A DNA stretch of 64,000 bases from Rickettsia endosymbiont of Culicoides impunctatus (GCA_020410785.1 CP084573.1:1116001-1180000); one strand, 5' to 3'; numbered from the stretch's first letter, positions 37,019 through 47,534 are shown. A program made the numbers and translations. Notes: generated by a model not told the origin, from the letters alone.

Positions 37019-38203
37019 ATGGCAAAGGTAAAATTTGAGAGGGATCTGCCCCATTGTAATGTAGGTACTATAGGACACGTAGATCATGGAAAAACTTCTT
37101 TAACAGCTGCAATAACTTTAGTATTGTCAAAAGAAGGTGGTGCGAAGGCTACTAACTATGATGAAATTGATGCTGCTCCTGAAGAGAAGACAAGGGGTAT
37201 AACTATTGCTACTGCCCATGTTGAATATAAAACTAAAAAAAGGCATTATGCTCACGTTGACTGTCCTGGTCACGCAGATTATGTGAAAAATATGATAACC
37301 GGTGCCTCTCAGACGGATGGTGCTATATTAGTGGTATCTGCTTGTGATGGTCCAATGCCTCAAACAAGGGAGCACATAGTGCTTGCTAAGCAAGTAGGTG
37401 TGCCTACAATGGTTGTTTTCTTGAATAAAGTTGATATGGTTGACGATCCGGAGTTAGTTGACTTAGTAGAAATGGAAGTCAGAGAGCTTCTTTCAATGTA
37501 TGGTTTTCCTGGAGATGAGATACCAGTTATCAGGGGGTCAGCTTTGCAGGCTTTAGAAGGGAAACCTGAAGGTGAAGCTGCGATCAGAGAATTGATGAAT
37601 GCTATTGATGAATATATACCTCAACCTAAGAGAGATACAGATAAACCATTATTAATGCCAATAGAAGATGTATTTTCTATTGCTGGAAGAGGGACTGTTG
37701 TTACTGGTAGAATTGAAAAAGGTGTAATAAAAGTTGGTGAAGAAGTGGAGATTGTCGGTATAAGGGATACTCAAAAAACTACTTGTACTGGTGTGGAAAT
37801 GTTTAAGAAAATGTTGGATCAAGGTGAAGCTGGTGACAATGTTGGTATATTGCTACGTGGAACCAAAAGAGAAGAGGTGTGTAGAGGACAGGTATTATCT
37901 AAACCTGGAACCATAACTCCGCATACTGAATTTGAAGCTGAGGTTTACGTGCTTACCACTAAAGAAGGTGGTCGTCATACAGCGTTTACCGATAAATATC
38001 GTCCACAGTTTTATTTTAGAACTACTGACGTGACTGGGGAGATTGCTTTAAAAGATGGTAAAACGATGGTTATGCCTGGTGATAATGCGAATTTGCATAT
38101 TACATTGATTTCTCCGATAGCTATGGAAGAAGGCGTACGTTTTGCTATCCGTGAAGGTGGTAAGACAGTAGGAGCTGGGGTAGTATCAAAAATTATAAAA
38201 TAA
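37019..38203 (+). CDS. tuf: Elongation factor Tu
   Basis: GTPase that delivers aminoacyl-tRNA to the ribosome. The 394-residue product has G1 GHVDHGKTS near residue 19, the switch I region [13 protein letters not shown]3 DCPGHADY near 80, and G4 NKVD near 135, followed by the two beta-barrel domains, with the C-terminus ending in [10 protein letters not shown]. It is preceded by tRNA-Tyr and tRNA-Gly and followed by rpsJ, with no fusA, rpsG or rpsL; this is the chimeric disposition described in R. prowazekii. The highly conserved sequence makes the call certain. Confidence 0.99.
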   Translation: MAKVKFERDLPHCNVGTIGHVDHGKTSLTAAITLVLSKEGGAKATNYDEIDAAPEEKTRGITIATAHVEYKTKKRHYAHVDCPGHADYVKNMITGASQTDGAILVVSACDGPMPQTREHIVLAKQVGVPTMVVFLNKVDMVDDPELVDLVEMEVRELLSMYGFPGDEIPVIRGSALQALEGKPEGEAAIRELMNAIDEYIPQPKRDTDKPLLMPIEDVFSIAGRGTVVTGRIEKGVIKVGEEVEIVGIRDTQKTTCTGVEMFKKMLDQGEAGDNVGILLRGTKREEVCRGQVLSKPGTITPHTEFEAEVYVLTTKEGGRHTAFTDKYRPQFYFRTTDVTGEIALKDGKTMVMPGDNANLHITLISPIAMEEGVRFAIREGGKTVGAGVVSKIIK

Positions 38204-38209
38204 CATAGA

Positions 38210-38247
38210 AATAATCATTCTGAAATAATTTAGGATGATTATTTTTT
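38210..38247 (+). terminator. Rho-independent terminator after tuf
   Basis: AATAATCATTCT (38210-38221) can pair with AGGATGATTATT (38232-38243), followed by a run of six T. Arms are imperfect by one position. It would separate tuf from the S10 cluster. Confidence 0.6.
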
Positions 38248-38271
38248 AATGGCTAGGCAAAATGCTTTTAA

Positions 38272-38300
38272 TTGAACTTGCCTCAAGTTATGTTTACAAA
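38272..38300 (+). promoter_or_regulatory. Promoter candidate for the S10 cluster
   Basis: TTGAAC (38272-38277), a 17-bp spacer and TACAAA (38295-38300), 69 bp before the rpsJ start and just past the tuf terminator. Confidence 0.35.
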
Positions 38301-38368
38301 AAATTTGAGCAAGTCTGTTAAAAAAGCGTATTTTGGATGGTCGGGCTGTTTATAAAAAGGTTTAGTTA

Positions 38369-38692
38369 ATGAAAAATAATCAAAAAATTAAAATTCGTCT
38401 AAAGTCATTTGATCACCGTTCGCTTGAGCAAGGTACTAGAGAGATAGTAGGGGCTGTTAAAAGAACTGGTGCAGATATAATTGGTCCAATTCCGCTTCCA
38501 AGGACAATTGAAAGATTTACCGTTAATAGGTCTCCACATGTCAATAAAAAATCAAGGGAGCAATTTGAGATTAGAATTCAGAAAAGGCTTTTAATAATAA
38601 GTTATCCAACCCCTCAGACTGTTGATGCTTTAAAGAAAGTTGATTTGCCTGCTGGTGTTGATGTTGAGATTAAGTTAGAGAGTATTGAGTGA
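38369..38692 (+). CDS. rpsJ: 30S ribosomal protein S10
   Basis: Component of the 30S head and, as NusE, of antitermination complexes. At 107 residues it has [15 protein letters not shown] at the start and the conserved loop [20 protein letters not shown]. It is first in the S10-spc-alpha cluster. The stop overlaps the rplC start (TGATG). Confidence 0.98.
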   Translation: MKNNQKIKIRLKSFDHRSLEQGTREIVGAVKRTGADIIGPIPLPRTIERFTVNRSPHVNKKSREQFEIRIQKRLLIISYPTPQTVDALKKVDLPAGVDVEIKLESIE

Positions 38693-39342
38693 TGAGAACC
38701 GGTTTAATCGCTAAAAAAATTGGCATGAGTTCAATTTTTAATGAAAAGGGAGAGAGAACTACAGTTACTTTTCTGCAAGTTGAAGATTGTCAAGTAGTGG
38801 GACAAAAGACCCAAGAAAGGGATGGTTATAACGCCTTGGTTGTTGGGGTAAAGGATAAGAAATTATCTAAAGTAACAAAGCCAATGAGGCAAGTATTTGC
38901 TAATGCTAACGTTGCACCAAAACAAAAATTGAAGGAATTCAGAATTTCTGCTTCTTTTTTCATTGATATAGGTTCTACATTGCGTGTTGATCATTTTGTT
39001 GTTGGGCAGTTTGTAGATGTTGTAGGTACTACTATTGGTAAAGGTTTTGCTGGTAGTATGAAAAGGCACAATTTTAGAGGGCTTGAAGCTTCACATGGTG
39101 TATCTGTGTCTCATCGTTCACATGGTTCTACTGGTGGTAGACAAGACCCTGGTAAAGTATTTAAGAATAAGAAAATGGCTGGACACATGGGGAGTACAAG
39201 AGTTACTATTCAGAACTTGAAGATAGTTGATACTAATATAGAAAAAGGTATAATCATAGTTAGTGGTAATGTCCCAGGCTCGAAAGGATCTTATGTCTAC
39301 ATTAAGGATGCTATTAAGAAAACCATTACAGCTGCAGGATAA
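38692..39342 (+). CDS. rplC: 50S ribosomal protein L3
   Basis: Binds near the 3' end of 23S rRNA and seeds 50S assembly. 216 residues, starting [16 protein letters not shown]; the extended loop [20 protein letters not shown] that reaches the peptidyl transferase centre is present. I use ATG 38692, which overlaps the rpsJ stop, instead of the GTG one codon upstream. Confidence 0.98.
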   Translation: MRTGLIAKKIGMSSIFNEKGERTTVTFLQVEDCQVVGQKTQERDGYNALVVGVKDKKLSKVTKPMRQVFANANVAPKQKLKEFRISASFFIDIGSTLRVDHFVVGQFVDVVGTTIGKGFAGSMKRHNFRGLEASHGVSVSHRSHGSTGGRQDPGKVFKNKKMAGHMGSTRVTIQNLKIVDTNIEKGIIIVSGNVPGSKGSYVYIKDAIKKTITAAG

Positions 39343-39347
39343 ACTAT

Positions 39348-39971
39348 ATGAAAGCTAAATTATTAAATCTTGAAAATGAAGTTGTTGGTGAGGTTGATTT
39401 AGATCATGAAGTATTTGCCATAGACTTTGTTAGACAAGATATTATCAAGCTTGTTGTTGATTGGCAAAGAGCGAAAGCTATGGCTGGTACACATCAAACG
39501 AAGACAGTATCGCAAGTATCTGGTACTACAAAAAAACCTTTTAAACAAAAAGGTACCGGTAATGCAAGGCAGGGGTCTTTAAGGTCTGTACAAATGAGGG
39601 GCGGTGGAGTTTCTCACGGTCCAGTAGTAAGGAGTCATGCTACAAAATTACCAAAGAAAGTTAGAAAACTTGGTTTAAAACATGCATTGTCAGAAAAATT
39701 GACAGAAGGGAAATTGTTAATATTAGATTCTTTAAAATTAGATGAATCAAAAACTTCTAATCTTGCAAAATTATTAAATAATTTTCATGGTAAGAGTTAT
39801 TTTATTGTTAGTGGTAATGAGGTTGATAGCAATTTTTCTTTGGCGGTACAAAATATTCCAAATACTATTTCGGTACCACAGATTGGTACAAATGTTTATG
39901 ATATAATACGCCATGATTATGTTTTGTTATCAAGAGAAGCTGTAGATGCTTTAGAAAAGAGGTTGAAGTGA
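39348..39971 (+). CDS. rplD: 50S ribosomal protein L4
   Basis: Early 50S assembly protein lining the exit tunnel; in many bacteria it also represses its own operon. 207 residues with the tunnel loop KKPFKQKGTGNARQGSLRSVQMRGGGVSHGP at about 63-93. The stop overlaps the GTG start of rplW. Confidence 0.98.
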   Translation: MKAKLLNLENEVVGEVDLDHEVFAIDFVRQDIIKLVVDWQRAKAMAGTHQTKTVSQVSGTTKKPFKQKGTGNARQGSLRSVQMRGGGVSHGPVVRSHATKLPKKVRKLGLKHALSEKLTEGKLLILDSLKLDESKTSNLAKLLNNFHGKSYFIVSGNEVDSNFSLAVQNIPNTISVPQIGTNVYDIIRHDYVLLSREAVDALEKRLK

Positions 39972-40264
39972 AATCTTATAAACATTATGATCTTATTAGG
40001 AATCCTGTGGTCACTGAGAAGAGCAATATTTTATCTGAACAAAATAAGTTTACTTTTCACGTTGCTGATAGTGCTGAGAAGGCTTCTATCAAGATGGCTA
40101 TTGAGAAAATTTTTGAAGTTAAGGTTAAAAAGGTTAACATCATGAATGTCAAAGGTAAGAAGAAAAGATTCAAGGGTGTCAATGGTAGACAGTCAGATAA
40201 AAAGAAAGCCATTGTAACGCTAGAAAAAGATTATACTATTGATTTTACTGGGGGTATAAAATAA
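39968..40264 (+). CDS. rplW: 50S ribosomal protein L23
   Basis: Sits at the tunnel exit and docks trigger factor and SRP. 98 residues with [10 protein letters not shown] near the start and [15 protein letters not shown]. It begins with GTG overlapping the rplD stop (GTGA); no ATG gives a complete N-terminus. Confidence 0.97.
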   Translation: MKSYKHYDLIRNPVVTEKSNILSEQNKFTFHVADSAEKASIKMAIEKIFEVKVKKVNIMNVKGKKKRFKGVNGRQSDKKKAIVTLEKDYTIDFTGGIK

Positions 40265-40265
40265 G

Positions 40266-41087
40266 ATGGCTTTAAAAAAGTTTAATCCAGTTACTCCATC
40301 TCTTAGAGAATTGATACAGGTTGACAAATCTGAACTTTGGAAGGGCAAGCCTCATAAACCTTTAACTAAAGGTCTATGTAAGACTGGTGGTAGAAATAAT
40401 CTTGGTAGAACCACTTCTTGGCATAGAGGAGGGGGGCATAAAAGACTTTATCGTATAATTGATTTTAAAAGAAATAAACAAGATGTATTCGCTACTGTTG
40501 AAAGAATAGAGTATGATCCTAATAGAACTTCCTTCATTGCTTTGATTAAATTTGATGATGGTGAGTATTCTTACATTATAGCACCACAAAAGCTTGTTGT
40601 AGGAGACAGAATAGTGTCAAGTGATAATGCTGACATAAAAGTTGGAAATTGTTTATCTTTGAAATCTATCCCTATTGGGACTACTTTGCATAATGTGGAA
40701 ATGAAAATTGGCAAAGGTGGTCAGATTGCAAGATCTGCGGGGACTTCGGTTAATTTAGTAGGTAAGGATTCGGGTTATGCTCAGATCAAGCTTCGGTCTG
40801 GAGAATTTAGGTTGGTGCCGTTAGATTGTAAAGCTACGGTAGGTGTTGTCTCAAATCCTGATCAAAAAAATACAAATTTGGGTAAGGCTGGAAGAAATAG
40901 ATGGTTAGGTTGGAGACCACATGTTCGTGGTGTTGCAATGAACCCAGTTGATCACCCACATGGTGGTGGAGAGGGAAAAACTTCTGGTGGTCGTCATCCG
41001 GTGACTCCATGGGGCTTCCCAACTAAGGGTAAGAAAACCCGTAAGAATAAGTCTACATCAAAGTTTATTATTAAGAGAAGAAAATAA
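40266..41087 (+). CDS. rplB: 50S ribosomal protein L2
   Basis: Required for subunit association and peptidyl transfer. 273 residues; the C-terminal signature [30 protein letters not shown] with the conserved His is intact, as is [22 protein letters not shown] near the N-terminus. Confidence 0.99.
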   Translation: MALKKFNPVTPSLRELIQVDKSELWKGKPHKPLTKGLCKTGGRNNLGRTTSWHRGGGHKRLYRIIDFKRNKQDVFATVERIEYDPNRTSFIALIKFDDGEYSYIIAPQKLVVGDRIVSSDNADIKVGNCLSLKSIPIGTTLHNVEMKIGKGGQIARSAGTSVNLVGKDSGYAQIKLRSGEFRLVPLDCKATVGVVSNPDQKNTNLGKAGRNRWLGWRPHVRGVAMNPVDHPHGGGEGKTSGGRHPVTPWGFPTKGKKTRKNKSTSKFIIKRRK

Positions 41088-41100
41088 TTAGGTAGTAATT

Positions 41101-41379
41101 ATGGCGCGTTCAGTTTGGAAAGGACCTTTTGTAGATGGTTATCTGATAAAAAAAGTACAAAAGTTGATTGACTCGGGTAAATCAGAAATGATTCAGACTT
41201 GGTCTAGGAGGTCAACAATTCTACCATTTTTTGTTGGAATAACATTTGCTGTGCATAATGGAAATAAATTTATACCTGTTACTGTAAACGAAGAAATGGT
41301 TGGCAAAAAATTAGGTGCATTTTCTCCAACTAGAACTTTCCATGGTCATGGTGCAGATAAAAAAGTTAAGAGAAAATAA
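41101..41379 (+). CDS. rpsS: 30S ribosomal protein S19
   Basis: 30S head protein contacting S13 and tRNA. 92 residues, starting [15 protein letters not shown], with [22 protein letters not shown] and the signature GEF-type segment [15 protein letters not shown]. Confidence 0.98.
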   Translation: MARSVWKGPFVDGYLIKKVQKLIDSGKSEMIQTWSRRSTILPFFVGITFAVHNGNKFIPVTVNEEMVGKKLGAFSPTRTFHGHGADKKVKRK

Positions 41380-41381
41380 AT

Positions 41382-41741
41382 ATGGTAAAGGTGAATAAAG
41401 GTTCGACTACAGCAATTGCTAAGTCTCTTAGAGTGAGTCCAAGAAAATTGAATTTGGTTGCAACTTCTATTAGGAATATGAAAGTATCGGAAGCTATGGT
41501 TCAGCTTACCTTTTCCCCGAAAAGAATTGCTCAAGATGTAAAAAAATGTTTACAGTCTGCTGTTGCTAATGCTGAGAATAACTTTGGTCTAGATATTGAT
41601 GCGTTATTTGTTACTTCTGCAACGGTAGGTAAGGCATTGGTAATGAAAAGAATTATGCCAAGAGCTAAAGGAAGAGCAGCAAGGATTAATAAATTTTTTA
41701 GTAATTTATATATTACAGTTACTGAAGTTGAGGGGAAGTAA
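41382..41741 (+). CDS. rplV: 50S ribosomal protein L22
   Basis: Lines the exit tunnel with L4. 119 residues, with [20 protein letters not shown] at the start and the hairpin ending [18 protein letters not shown], which carries the tunnel loop. Two bases separate it from rpsS. Confidence 0.98.
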   Translation: MVKVNKGSTTAIAKSLRVSPRKLNLVATSIRNMKVSEAMVQLTFSPKRIAQDVKKCLQSAVANAENNFGLDIDALFVTSATVGKALVMKRIMPRAKGRAARINKFFSNLYITVTEVEGK

Positions 41742-41744
41742 AAT

Positions 41745-42401
41745 ATGGGGCAAAAAGTTAATCCGCATGGCTTTAGAGTTGGTCCAACATTAATTAAAGG
41801 TTGGGACTCGGTGTTATATGCTGAAAAGCAGTATAAAGTTCTTTTTATTCAAGATTTAGAGGTTAGAAATCTGATTAATAAAAACTATATGCAAGCACAA
41901 GTTAGTAGAGTATTAATAGAAAGACCTTCTAATAAAAGTGTTATAATTAATATTTTTGCTAAAAAGCCTGGTGTTATTATAGGTAAAAGTGGTAACGACA
42001 TTGATAAATTAAAAAAACATGTCCAGAAAATTACTGGTTTAGAAGAAATATATATTAACATACATGAAGTAAAGAAACCTAATATAGACGCTGGTATTAT
42101 TGCTCAAACGATTGCTGTGCAGCTTGAAAAAAGAGTGTCTTTTAGAAAAGCTATGAAAACCGCTATCCAAGCTTGCTTTAAGCAAGGGGGGTTAGGTATA
42201 AAAGTGGCTTGTTCTGGTCGTTTGGCTGGAGCTGAAATAGCAAGAACAGAGTGGTATAGAGAAGGTAGAGTGCCTTTGCATACTTTGAGAGCTGATATTG
42301 ACTATGCAACTGCTGAAGCTATGACAACTTATGGAGTTATAGGTATAAAGGTTTGGGTCTATAGGGGTGATCATGTGGAAAATAGAAAGAAACATAATTA
42401 A
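41745..42401 (+). CDS. rpsC: 30S ribosomal protein S3
   Basis: Guards the mRNA entry channel. 218 residues; starts [13 protein letters not shown], has a KH domain with [14 protein letters not shown] and a C-terminal domain with [40 protein letters not shown]. The tail after KVWVYRGD is short. Confidence 0.98.
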   Translation: MGQKVNPHGFRVGPTLIKGWDSVLYAEKQYKVLFIQDLEVRNLINKNYMQAQVSRVLIERPSNKSVIINIFAKKPGVIIGKSGNDIDKLKKHVQKITGLEEIYINIHEVKKPNIDAGIIAQTIAVQLEKRVSFRKAMKTAIQACFKQGGLGIKVACSGRLAGAEIARTEWYREGRVPLHTLRADIDYATAEAMTTYGVIGIKVWVYRGDHVENRKKHN

Positions 42402-42416
42402 TTTTGAAGTAAGATA

Positions 42417-42827
42417 ATGTTAGCTCCAAAAAAACAAAAATTTAGAAAAGCCCATAAGGGGAGGGTCTCCTCAAAGGCAAAATCTGGTACCATGCTAGCT
42501 TTTGGTTCTTTTGGCTTGAAATCGTTAGATGGTTTAAGGGTTACTGCAAGGCAAATAGAGGCAGCAAGAAAGGCAGCTGTTCGTTGTATGAAAAGACAGG
42601 GGAGGTTATGGATTAAAATTTTTCCTGATTTACCTGTATCAAAAAAGCCTGCAGAAGTTAGAATGGGTAAAGGGAAAGGCTCTACTGAATTTTTTGCAGT
42701 AAGGGTATCGCCTGGCAGAATTATGTTTGAAGTTGAAGGGGTTACAGATGATGTAGCTACTAGGGCACTTGAGCTTGCCAGTGCCAAATTGCCTGTAAGA
42801 ACAAGGATAGTGAGGCGTTATGAGTAA
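42417..42827 (+). CDS. rplP: 50S ribosomal protein L16
   Basis: Binds near the A and P sites of 23S rRNA. 136 residues starting [16 protein letters not shown], with [25 protein letters not shown] in the centre. Its last codons overlap the rpmC start by 8 bases. Confidence 0.98.
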   Translation: MLAPKKQKFRKAHKGRVSSKAKSGTMLAFGSFGLKSLDGLRVTARQIEAARKAAVRCMKRQGRLWIKIFPDLPVSKKPAEVRMGKGKGSTEFFAVRVSPGRIMFEVEGVTDDVATRALELASAKLPVRTRIVRRYE

Positions 42828-43032
42828 TTTGGGGCTATCAGCAAAGGAGTTAGTTGGGCAAACTATGGAAGAACTTCACAAAAAGAGAATTTTGTTTAAA
42901 AAAGAGCTTTTTAATCTAAGGTTTCAAAGGACGTTAGGTGAACTAGAAAATACGAGTAGGTTTTCTTTTGTAAAAAAAACAATAGCTCGTATTAATACAG
43001 AGCTAACTATAAGATCAAAAACTGGAGAATAG
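42820..43032 (+). CDS. rpmC: 50S ribosomal protein L29
   Basis: Small helical hairpin at the tunnel exit. 70 residues with [28 protein letters not shown] and [13 protein letters not shown], the two-helix pattern of L29. The overlap with rplP suggests coupled translation. Confidence 0.95.
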   Translation: MSNLGLSAKELVGQTMEELHKKRILFKKELFNLRFQRTLGELENTSRFSFVKKTIARINTELTIRSKTGE

Positions 43033-43036
43033 AAAA

Positions 43037-43282
43037 ATGCCGAGAAGAGTGTTGCAGGGCGTTGTTGTTAGTTCAAAAACCGATAAAACTATTACAGTTA
43101 AAGTGGAACGTAGGTTTAAGCATCCTATGTATAAAAAAATTGTAAAAGTTTCTAAGAAATACGCTGCTCATGATCCAGAAAATATGTATAAGGATGGTGA
43201 TAAAGTTAGTATAGTTGAAAGTCGCCCTATATCTAAGACTAAGTCTTGGGTGGTGTTAGGGGATGTTAATGTATCACTTTAA
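43037..43282 (+). CDS. rpsQ: 30S ribosomal protein S17
   Basis: Early 16S-binding OB-fold protein. 81 residues starting [34 protein letters not shown] and containing [19 protein letters not shown]. It is followed by an unusual 305-bp gap that breaks the normally tight rpsQ-rplN junction. Confidence 0.97.
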   Translation: MPRRVLQGVVVSSKTDKTITVKVERRFKHPMYKKIVKVSKKYAAHDPENMYKDGDKVSIVESRPISKTKSWVVLGDVNVSL

Positions 43283-43293
43283 TGATAGATTTT

Positions 43294-43326
43294 ACCGTGC
43301 AGTTTTTTGTCTGTTGCGGTTTTTTC
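43294..43326 (+). terminator. Terminator-like hairpin after rpsQ
   Basis: ACCGTGCAG and CTGTTGCGGT can form an imperfect stem around TTTTTTGT, followed by a run of T (43320-43325). It would end or attenuate the S10 half of the cluster. Confidence 0.45.
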
Positions 43327-43361
43327 TTAGTAGAAATGTTGTAAACCTACTTATTAGAAAC

Positions 43362-43488
43362 TATACTAAAATGATTTGAAGAATTGCTTTTTGGAAATAT
43401 CAAGGACTCGCATATTCACGTATCTCATGTACGTTGTGTGTGTTCACTTCTCATTTTCAAATCCAATTTTCCAGATCATTTAAGTATA
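43362..43488. repeat. Family D palindromic element between rpsQ and rplN
   Basis: 127 bp bounded by TATACTAAAATGATTTGAAG on the left and a matching inverted CCAGATCATTTAAGTATA on the right. It aligns end to end with the element in alaS (1819-1946), sharing the central CGCATATTCACGTA / CGCGTGCTCACGTA block. It splits the ribosomal cluster; the rest of the 43283-43587 gap holds the hairpin and promoter candidate listed separately. Confidence 0.8.
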
Positions 43489-43524
43489 TTCTGGTACAAG
43501 TTGGAGAATGATGAGTTTTATTCT

Positions 43525-43553
43525 TTGACTTTGTTATTTAGGTTGTTTATTTT
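43525..43553 (+). promoter_or_regulatory. Promoter candidate for rplN and the spc half
   Basis: TTGACT (43525-43530), 17 bp and TATTTT (43548-43553), 35 bp before the rplN ATG. A promoter here would restart transcription after the hairpin and repeat. Confidence 0.45.
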
Positions 43554-43587
43554 GTTGCGTTATTAAATTCTCAAGTGGAAGTAAGTT

Positions 43588-43956
43588 ATGATTCAGATGC
43601 AGAGCATCTTAGATGTTGCGGATAACTCTGGTGCTAAAAAAATTATGTGTATCAAAGTGCTTGGTGGTTCACATCACATGATAGCAGCCCTTGGGGATGT
43701 TATTGTAGTATCTATAAAAGAGGCGTTGCCAAGCGGAAAAGTAAAAAAAGGTGACGTACATAGAGCTCTAATTGTTAGAACAAAAAAGGGTGTTAGAAGG
43801 GCAGATGGTAGTACAATTAAGTTTGATTCCAATGCAGCAGTGCTTTTAAATAAGCAGGGAGATCCAATAGGTACGAGGGTTTTTGGTCCTGTAACTAGAG
43901 AATTAAGGGCAAAAAAATTCGTTAAGATTATGTCGCTGGCAGAGGAGGTGTTGTAA
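43588..43956 (+). CDS. rplN: 50S ribosomal protein L14
   Basis: Forms an inter-subunit bridge. 122 residues: [27 protein letters not shown] at the start and [34 protein letters not shown] in the second half. The stop overlaps the rplX start (TAATG). Confidence 0.98.
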   Translation: MIQMQSILDVADNSGAKKIMCIKVLGGSHHMIAALGDVIVVSIKEALPSGKVKKGDVHRALIVRTKKGVRRADGSTIKFDSNAAVLLNKQGDPIGTRVFGPVTRELRAKKFVKIMSLAEEVL

Positions 43957-44285
43957 TGGTTAAGTTAAAAATCAAGAAAGGTGATGAAGTTATTGTTATC
44001 ACCGGAAAAAATAAGGGAAAAAAGGGTAAAGTGTTAAAAGTTTTCCCAGAACAGAATAGAGCCATTGTTTCAGGGGTAAATATTGCTCGCAAGCATGTTA
44101 AGCCAAGTAAAACAAGTGAAGGTGGCATAGTGTCAAAGGAATTATCAATACATATATCCAATGTTGCTCATGTAGACCCTAAGACAGGTACTGGTACAAA
44201 AATTGCTTTTAAATTTCTAGATGATGGTTCTAAAGTAAGAGTAGCTAAGAAGTCTGGTGAAATTATCAGTAAGGAAGGTAAGTAA
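43956..44285 (+). CDS. rplX: 50S ribosomal protein L24
   Basis: Assembly initiator of 50S. 109 residues with the KOW motif [41 protein letters not shown] overlaps at both ends show tight coupling with rplN and rplE. Confidence 0.97.
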   Translation: MVKLKIKKGDEVIVITGKNKGKKGKVLKVFPEQNRAIVSGVNIARKHVKPSKTSEGGIVSKELSIHISNVAHVDPKTGTGTKIAFKFLDDGSKVRVAKKSGEIISKEGK

Positions 44286-44827
44286 TGTTGTTCAGGTTTA
44301 AAGATTTATACGGTAAAGAGATTATCCCAAGCTTACAAAAAAAGTTTGCCTATGATAATAAACATCAGATACCTAAGGTTATAAAAATTGTTGTTAATAT
44401 GGGAGTTGGTGAAACGGTTGCTGATTCTAAGATAATTAATCATGCTGTTAATGATCTAACTTTAATTTCAGGGCAAAAGCCTTTGGTAACTGAGGCAAAG
44501 AAGTCTATTGCTACTTTTAAACTTCGTGAAGGTATGAAAGTTGGTTGCAAAGTTACTTTGCGTAAAGATAGAATGTATGATTTTCTCGAAAGGCTAGTAC
44601 TTGTTGCTCTACCACGTATAAAAGAGTTTAGAGGCTTTTCAAGTAAAAGTTTTGATGGTAGAGGTAATTTTACTTTTGGTATAAAAGAACAGATTGTTTT
44701 TCCAGAGATTAATTACGATAAGATAGATGTAATTCGTGGTATGGATATCACGATTGTTACAAGTGCTACGAATAATGAAGAAGGTAAATTATTACTTTCA
44801 GGCTTTAATTTGCCTTTTTATAATTAA
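44285..44827 (+). CDS. rplE: 50S ribosomal protein L5
   Basis: Binds 5S rRNA and the P-site tRNA. 180 residues with IVVNMGVGE, the signature [32 protein letters not shown] and [16 protein letters not shown]. Confidence 0.98.
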   Translation: MLFRFKDLYGKEIIPSLQKKFAYDNKHQIPKVIKIVVNMGVGETVADSKIINHAVNDLTLISGQKPLVTEAKKSIATFKLREGMKVGCKVTLRKDRMYDFLERLVLVALPRIKEFRGFSSKSFDGRGNFTFGIKEQIVFPEINYDKIDVIRGMDITIVTSATNNEEGKLLLSGFNLPFYN

Positions 44828-44843
44828 TTTTTGAAGAAAGAAG

Positions 44844-45149
44844 ATGGCTAAAGTAAGTTCTATAAAAAAGAATAATAGAAGAAGAAAGATGGCACAAAGT
44901 TTGTATAATAAGCGTGCTAAGTTAAAAGACAAGATTTACGACAAAACTTTATCTTTAGAAGAGAGATTTTCGCTAGTGATGATTCTGGCTAAGTTACCTA
45001 GGAATTCAGCTATGAGTAGAGTTCGAAATAGGTGTGAACTGACTGGGCGTCCAAGAGGAGTGTATAGTAAATTTGGTTTATCACGAAATAAGCTGAGAGA
45101 GCTTGGTAGTAAAGGATTGGTTCCTGGTTTAATTAAAGCAAGTTGGTAA
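44844..45149 (+). CDS. rpsN: 30S ribosomal protein S14
   Basis: 30S head protein. 101 residues, the long zinc-free form: the C-terminal signature [40 protein letters not shown] has no CxxC pairs. A GAAGAAAGAAG tract precedes the ATG. Confidence 0.97.
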   Translation: MAKVSSIKKNNRRRKMAQSLYNKRAKLKDKIYDKTLSLEERFSLVMILAKLPRNSAMSRVRNRCELTGRPRGVYSKFGLSRNKLRELGSKGLVPGLIKASW

Positions 45150-45166
45150 AATAATAGGTTTATCGT

Positions 45167-45565
45167 ATGTCAATGACAGATAATATAGCAGATATGTTGA
45201 CTAGAATTAGAAATGGTCAAAAAAGTAAATTGATGAGTATATCTCTACCTTCTTCAAAAATAAAATGTGCCATTTTGGATGTTTTAAAAAAAGAAGGTTA
45301 TATCAAAGAATATGTAGTTGTTAAGAATGATAATATAAGTCACATTGAGGTGGATTTAAAATATTCTGTTAATGGAAAACCTGCTATATGTGAAATAAAT
45401 AGAGTTTCAAAACCAGGTAAGAGGATTTATTCTTCCATTGATAAATTAAAAGGATATTATAACAATATGGGTATTTATATTCTTTCTACTTCTAGAGGCG
45501 TGTTATCTGATAGAGAAGCACATAGCCAAAAGATTGGCGGTGAAGTAATTTGTAAAGTGTTTTAA
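45167..45565 (+). CDS. rpsH: 30S ribosomal protein S8
   Basis: Binds the central domain of 16S rRNA and, in many bacteria, its own spc mRNA. 132 residues: [19 protein letters not shown] at the N-terminus, [14 protein letters not shown] and [18 protein letters not shown] with the usual RNA-binding loop. The first Met is followed by a second two codons on, either of which could be the start. Confidence 0.97.
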   Translation: MSMTDNIADMLTRIRNGQKSKLMSISLPSSKIKCAILDVLKKEGYIKEYVVVKNDNISHIEVDLKYSVNGKPAICEINRVSKPGKRIYSSIDKLKGYYNNMGIYILSTSRGVLSDREAHSQKIGGEVICKVF

Positions 45566-45574
45566 GGTATAAAA

Positions 45575-46108
45575 ATGTCACGTGTTGGAAAATTGCCAGT
45601 CCCTATACCTGAAGGGGTAAAAGTTGAGCTTGATGGGTTGAAAGTCAATGTTGTCGGTCCTAAGGGAGAATTATCAAAGACTTTTGCAGGGAGTATAGCA
45701 ATTTCATTGCAAGATAATCAGCTTGTTGTTAAACCATTAGCAGAGACTAAAAGTGCTAGGTCTATGTGGGGTACGGCACGAAGTATAATAAATGGTATGA
45801 TGAAAGGTGTTAGTGAAGGTTTTACAGAAGAGTTGGAAGTAAATGGTGTTGGTTATAAGGCTTTGGTAAAGGATAAATATTTAAACTTGATGCTTGCTAA
45901 AAGTCATAATACTAAAATAGAAATACCTCAAAATATAAAAGTTACCGCTCCTAAACAAAATCAGATTATATTAGAAAGTGTTGATAAAGAAAAATTGGGG
46001 CAGTTTATCTCAATTATTATAAAACAGAGACCGCCTGAGCCATATAAGGGCAAAGGTATTAAGCGTAAAGGTCAATATGTTCAAAGGAAAGAAGGGAAGA
46101 AAAACTAA
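45575..46108 (+). CDS. rplF: 50S ribosomal protein L6
   Basis: Sits by the GTPase centre. 177 residues with two related domains: [14 protein letters not shown] at the start, and the signature region [26 protein letters not shown] at the C-terminus. Confidence 0.98.
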   Translation: MSRVGKLPVPIPEGVKVELDGLKVNVVGPKGELSKTFAGSIAISLQDNQLVVKPLAETKSARSMWGTARSIINGMMKGVSEGFTEELEVNGVGYKALVKDKYLNLMLAKSHNTKIEIPQNIKVTAPKQNQIILESVDKEKLGQFISIIIKQRPPEPYKGKGIKRKGQYVQRKEGKKN

Positions 46109-46123
46109 AATTTAAGAGTTAAT

Positions 46124-46480
46124 ATGCGTAGTTCAAAATTAAAGTTTGATATAAGAAAGGCTAGAGTAAGGTCTAAAATATCAAAGGTATCAAACAGAAT
46201 CAGGTTGTCTATTTTTAAATCTGGAAAGCATATATATGCACAAGTTATAGATGATAAACAGTCAATAACTATTGCTTCTGCTTCAACCTTGGATAAAGAA
46301 ATTAGACAGTTAAAAAAATCCAACTGTAATGTTGGTATAGCCACAAAAGTAGGTGAGTTGATAGGGGAAAGAGCCTCGCTTAAAGGAGTACAAGAAGTTG
46401 TATTTGATAAGGGTGGTTATAAATATCATGGTGTTGTTAAGGCATTGGCTGATGCAGCAAGAAAAAAAATGAATTTCTAA
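46124..46480 (+). CDS. rplR: 50S ribosomal protein L18
   Basis: Links 5S rRNA to the 50S. 118 residues with the basic N-terminus RKARVRSKISKVSNRIRLSIFKSGKHIYAQVIDD and the C-terminal FDKGGYKYHGVVKALADAARK. Confidence 0.97.
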   Translation: MRSSKLKFDIRKARVRSKISKVSNRIRLSIFKSGKHIYAQVIDDKQSITIASASTLDKEIRQLKKSNCNVGIATKVGELIGERASLKGVQEVVFDKGGYKYHGVVKALADAARKKMNF

Positions 46481-46495
46481 TTTTAGGTTTAAGAA

Positions 46496-47038
46496 ATGGC
46501 TAAAGCTAAAAAAAATATGGGTGAAGCATTAACCGAAACTTTGGTGGATGTAAACAGAGTTACTAAAGTAGTAAAAGGTGGAAGAAAATTCTCTTTTTCT
46601 GCTTGTATTGTAGCTGGTGACAAATCCGGTAAGGTCGGTTATGGTCATGGTAAGGCGAAAGAGGTAACAGAGGCTAGAGCTAAGGCTACCCAAGAAGCAA
46701 GGAAAGATATGATTAGGGTTCCTCTTTATCAGAGTAGAACCATTCACCATGATGTTATTGGTAAAAGTGGAGCAGCAAAAGTCATTTTAAGAAGAGCCAA
46801 GGCGGGTACTGGCGTTATTGCTGGTGGTGCTATGAGGGCTATTTTTGATTCTTTAGGAGTTCATGATATTGTTGCTAAATCTTTAGGGTCTAGTAATGTA
46901 TATGCAATGATTGCTGCGACTTTTGATGCGTTATCTCAACTTTCTTCTCCCAAGAATATTGCTGAAAGGAGAGGGAAGAACTTAAATGAGATATCGACTC
47001 AGTCTATAAAAGGGCAACAAGAAGTAATATCAGAATAA
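46496..47038 (+). CDS. rpsE: 30S ribosomal protein S5
   Basis: Fidelity protein at the mRNA entry site. 180 residues: [39 protein letters not shown] in the N-terminal double-stranded RNA-binding domain and [31 protein letters not shown] in the second. Followed by a repeat-filled gap in place of the usual tight rpmD junction. Confidence 0.98.
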   Translation: MAKAKKNMGEALTETLVDVNRVTKVVKGGRKFSFSACIVAGDKSGKVGYGHGKAKEVTEARAKATQEARKDMIRVPLYQSRTIHHDVIGKSGAAKVILRRAKAGTGVIAGGAMRAIFDSLGVHDIVAKSLGSSNVYAMIAATFDALSQLSSPKNIAERRGKNLNEISTQSIKGQQEVISE

Positions 47039-47126
47039 TTTGAGCTATATTCTTTAGGGGGCTGATAAAAAGATATCGCCATTGTGAAAGACCAGTGAAA
47101 TCTGGGATGAGGCGAATCAAACTGGG

Positions 47127-47258
47127 CTATTAGTGAGGAGTCACTTAGAGTGAGTTATTTTAGTGGCAGGAAGCATTAGACCTCCTGCGAAACTCTATGC
47201 CTAAAGTAATAGGTGAGCGGTGAGTGATGACGTCACCAATTTTCCATCAATTGACTAT
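47127..47258. repeat. Mosaic of family A, E and B fragments between rpsE and rpmD
   Basis: A diverged family A arm (CTATTAGTGAGGAGTCAC at about 47127), the end of a family E element (AGACCTCCTGCGAAACTC at 47178) and an inverted family B part (about 47203-47258, ending ATCAATTGACTAT) lie side by side. Together they occupy most of the 276-bp gap. Confidence 0.6.
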
Positions 47259-47314
47259 AGCTATAGTTTCTTGTTAAAGTAATGTTATAAGTAATAATTG
47301 GGTTGTAGAAATCT

Positions 47315-47524
47315 ATGAATAGTGATAAAGAAAAAATGAATGATGCAAAAGTTAAAGTTACCCAAATTGGTAGTATTATAGGTCGTAAATATGATCAAGA
47401 AGAAACCTTGATAGGCTTGGGTTTAAATAAAATGCATAAATCTGTTATTTTAAAAGATACAAGCTCTATTAGAGGGATGATCAGAAAGGTACAACATTTA
47501 TTAAAAGTAGAAAATATAAATTAG
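47315..47524 (+). CDS. rpmD: 50S ribosomal protein L30
   Basis: Small 50S protein. The core [55 protein letters not shown] is a clear L30. The ATG at 47315 gives 69 residues and an internal ATG at 47336 gives 62, which is nearer the usual size; neither has a good Shine-Dalgarno. The repeat mosaic just upstream may have altered its original leader. Confidence 0.9.
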   Translation: MNSDKEKMNDAKVKVTQIGSIIGRKYDQEETLIGLGLNKMHKSVILKDTSSIRGMIRKVQHLLKVENIN

Positions 47525-47534
47525 AGTTTATAAA

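Noticed and set aside
43384..43566. A 60-codon frame between rpsQ and rplN
   Set aside because: It runs through the family D palindrome and ends in A/T-rich sequence with no conserved content.
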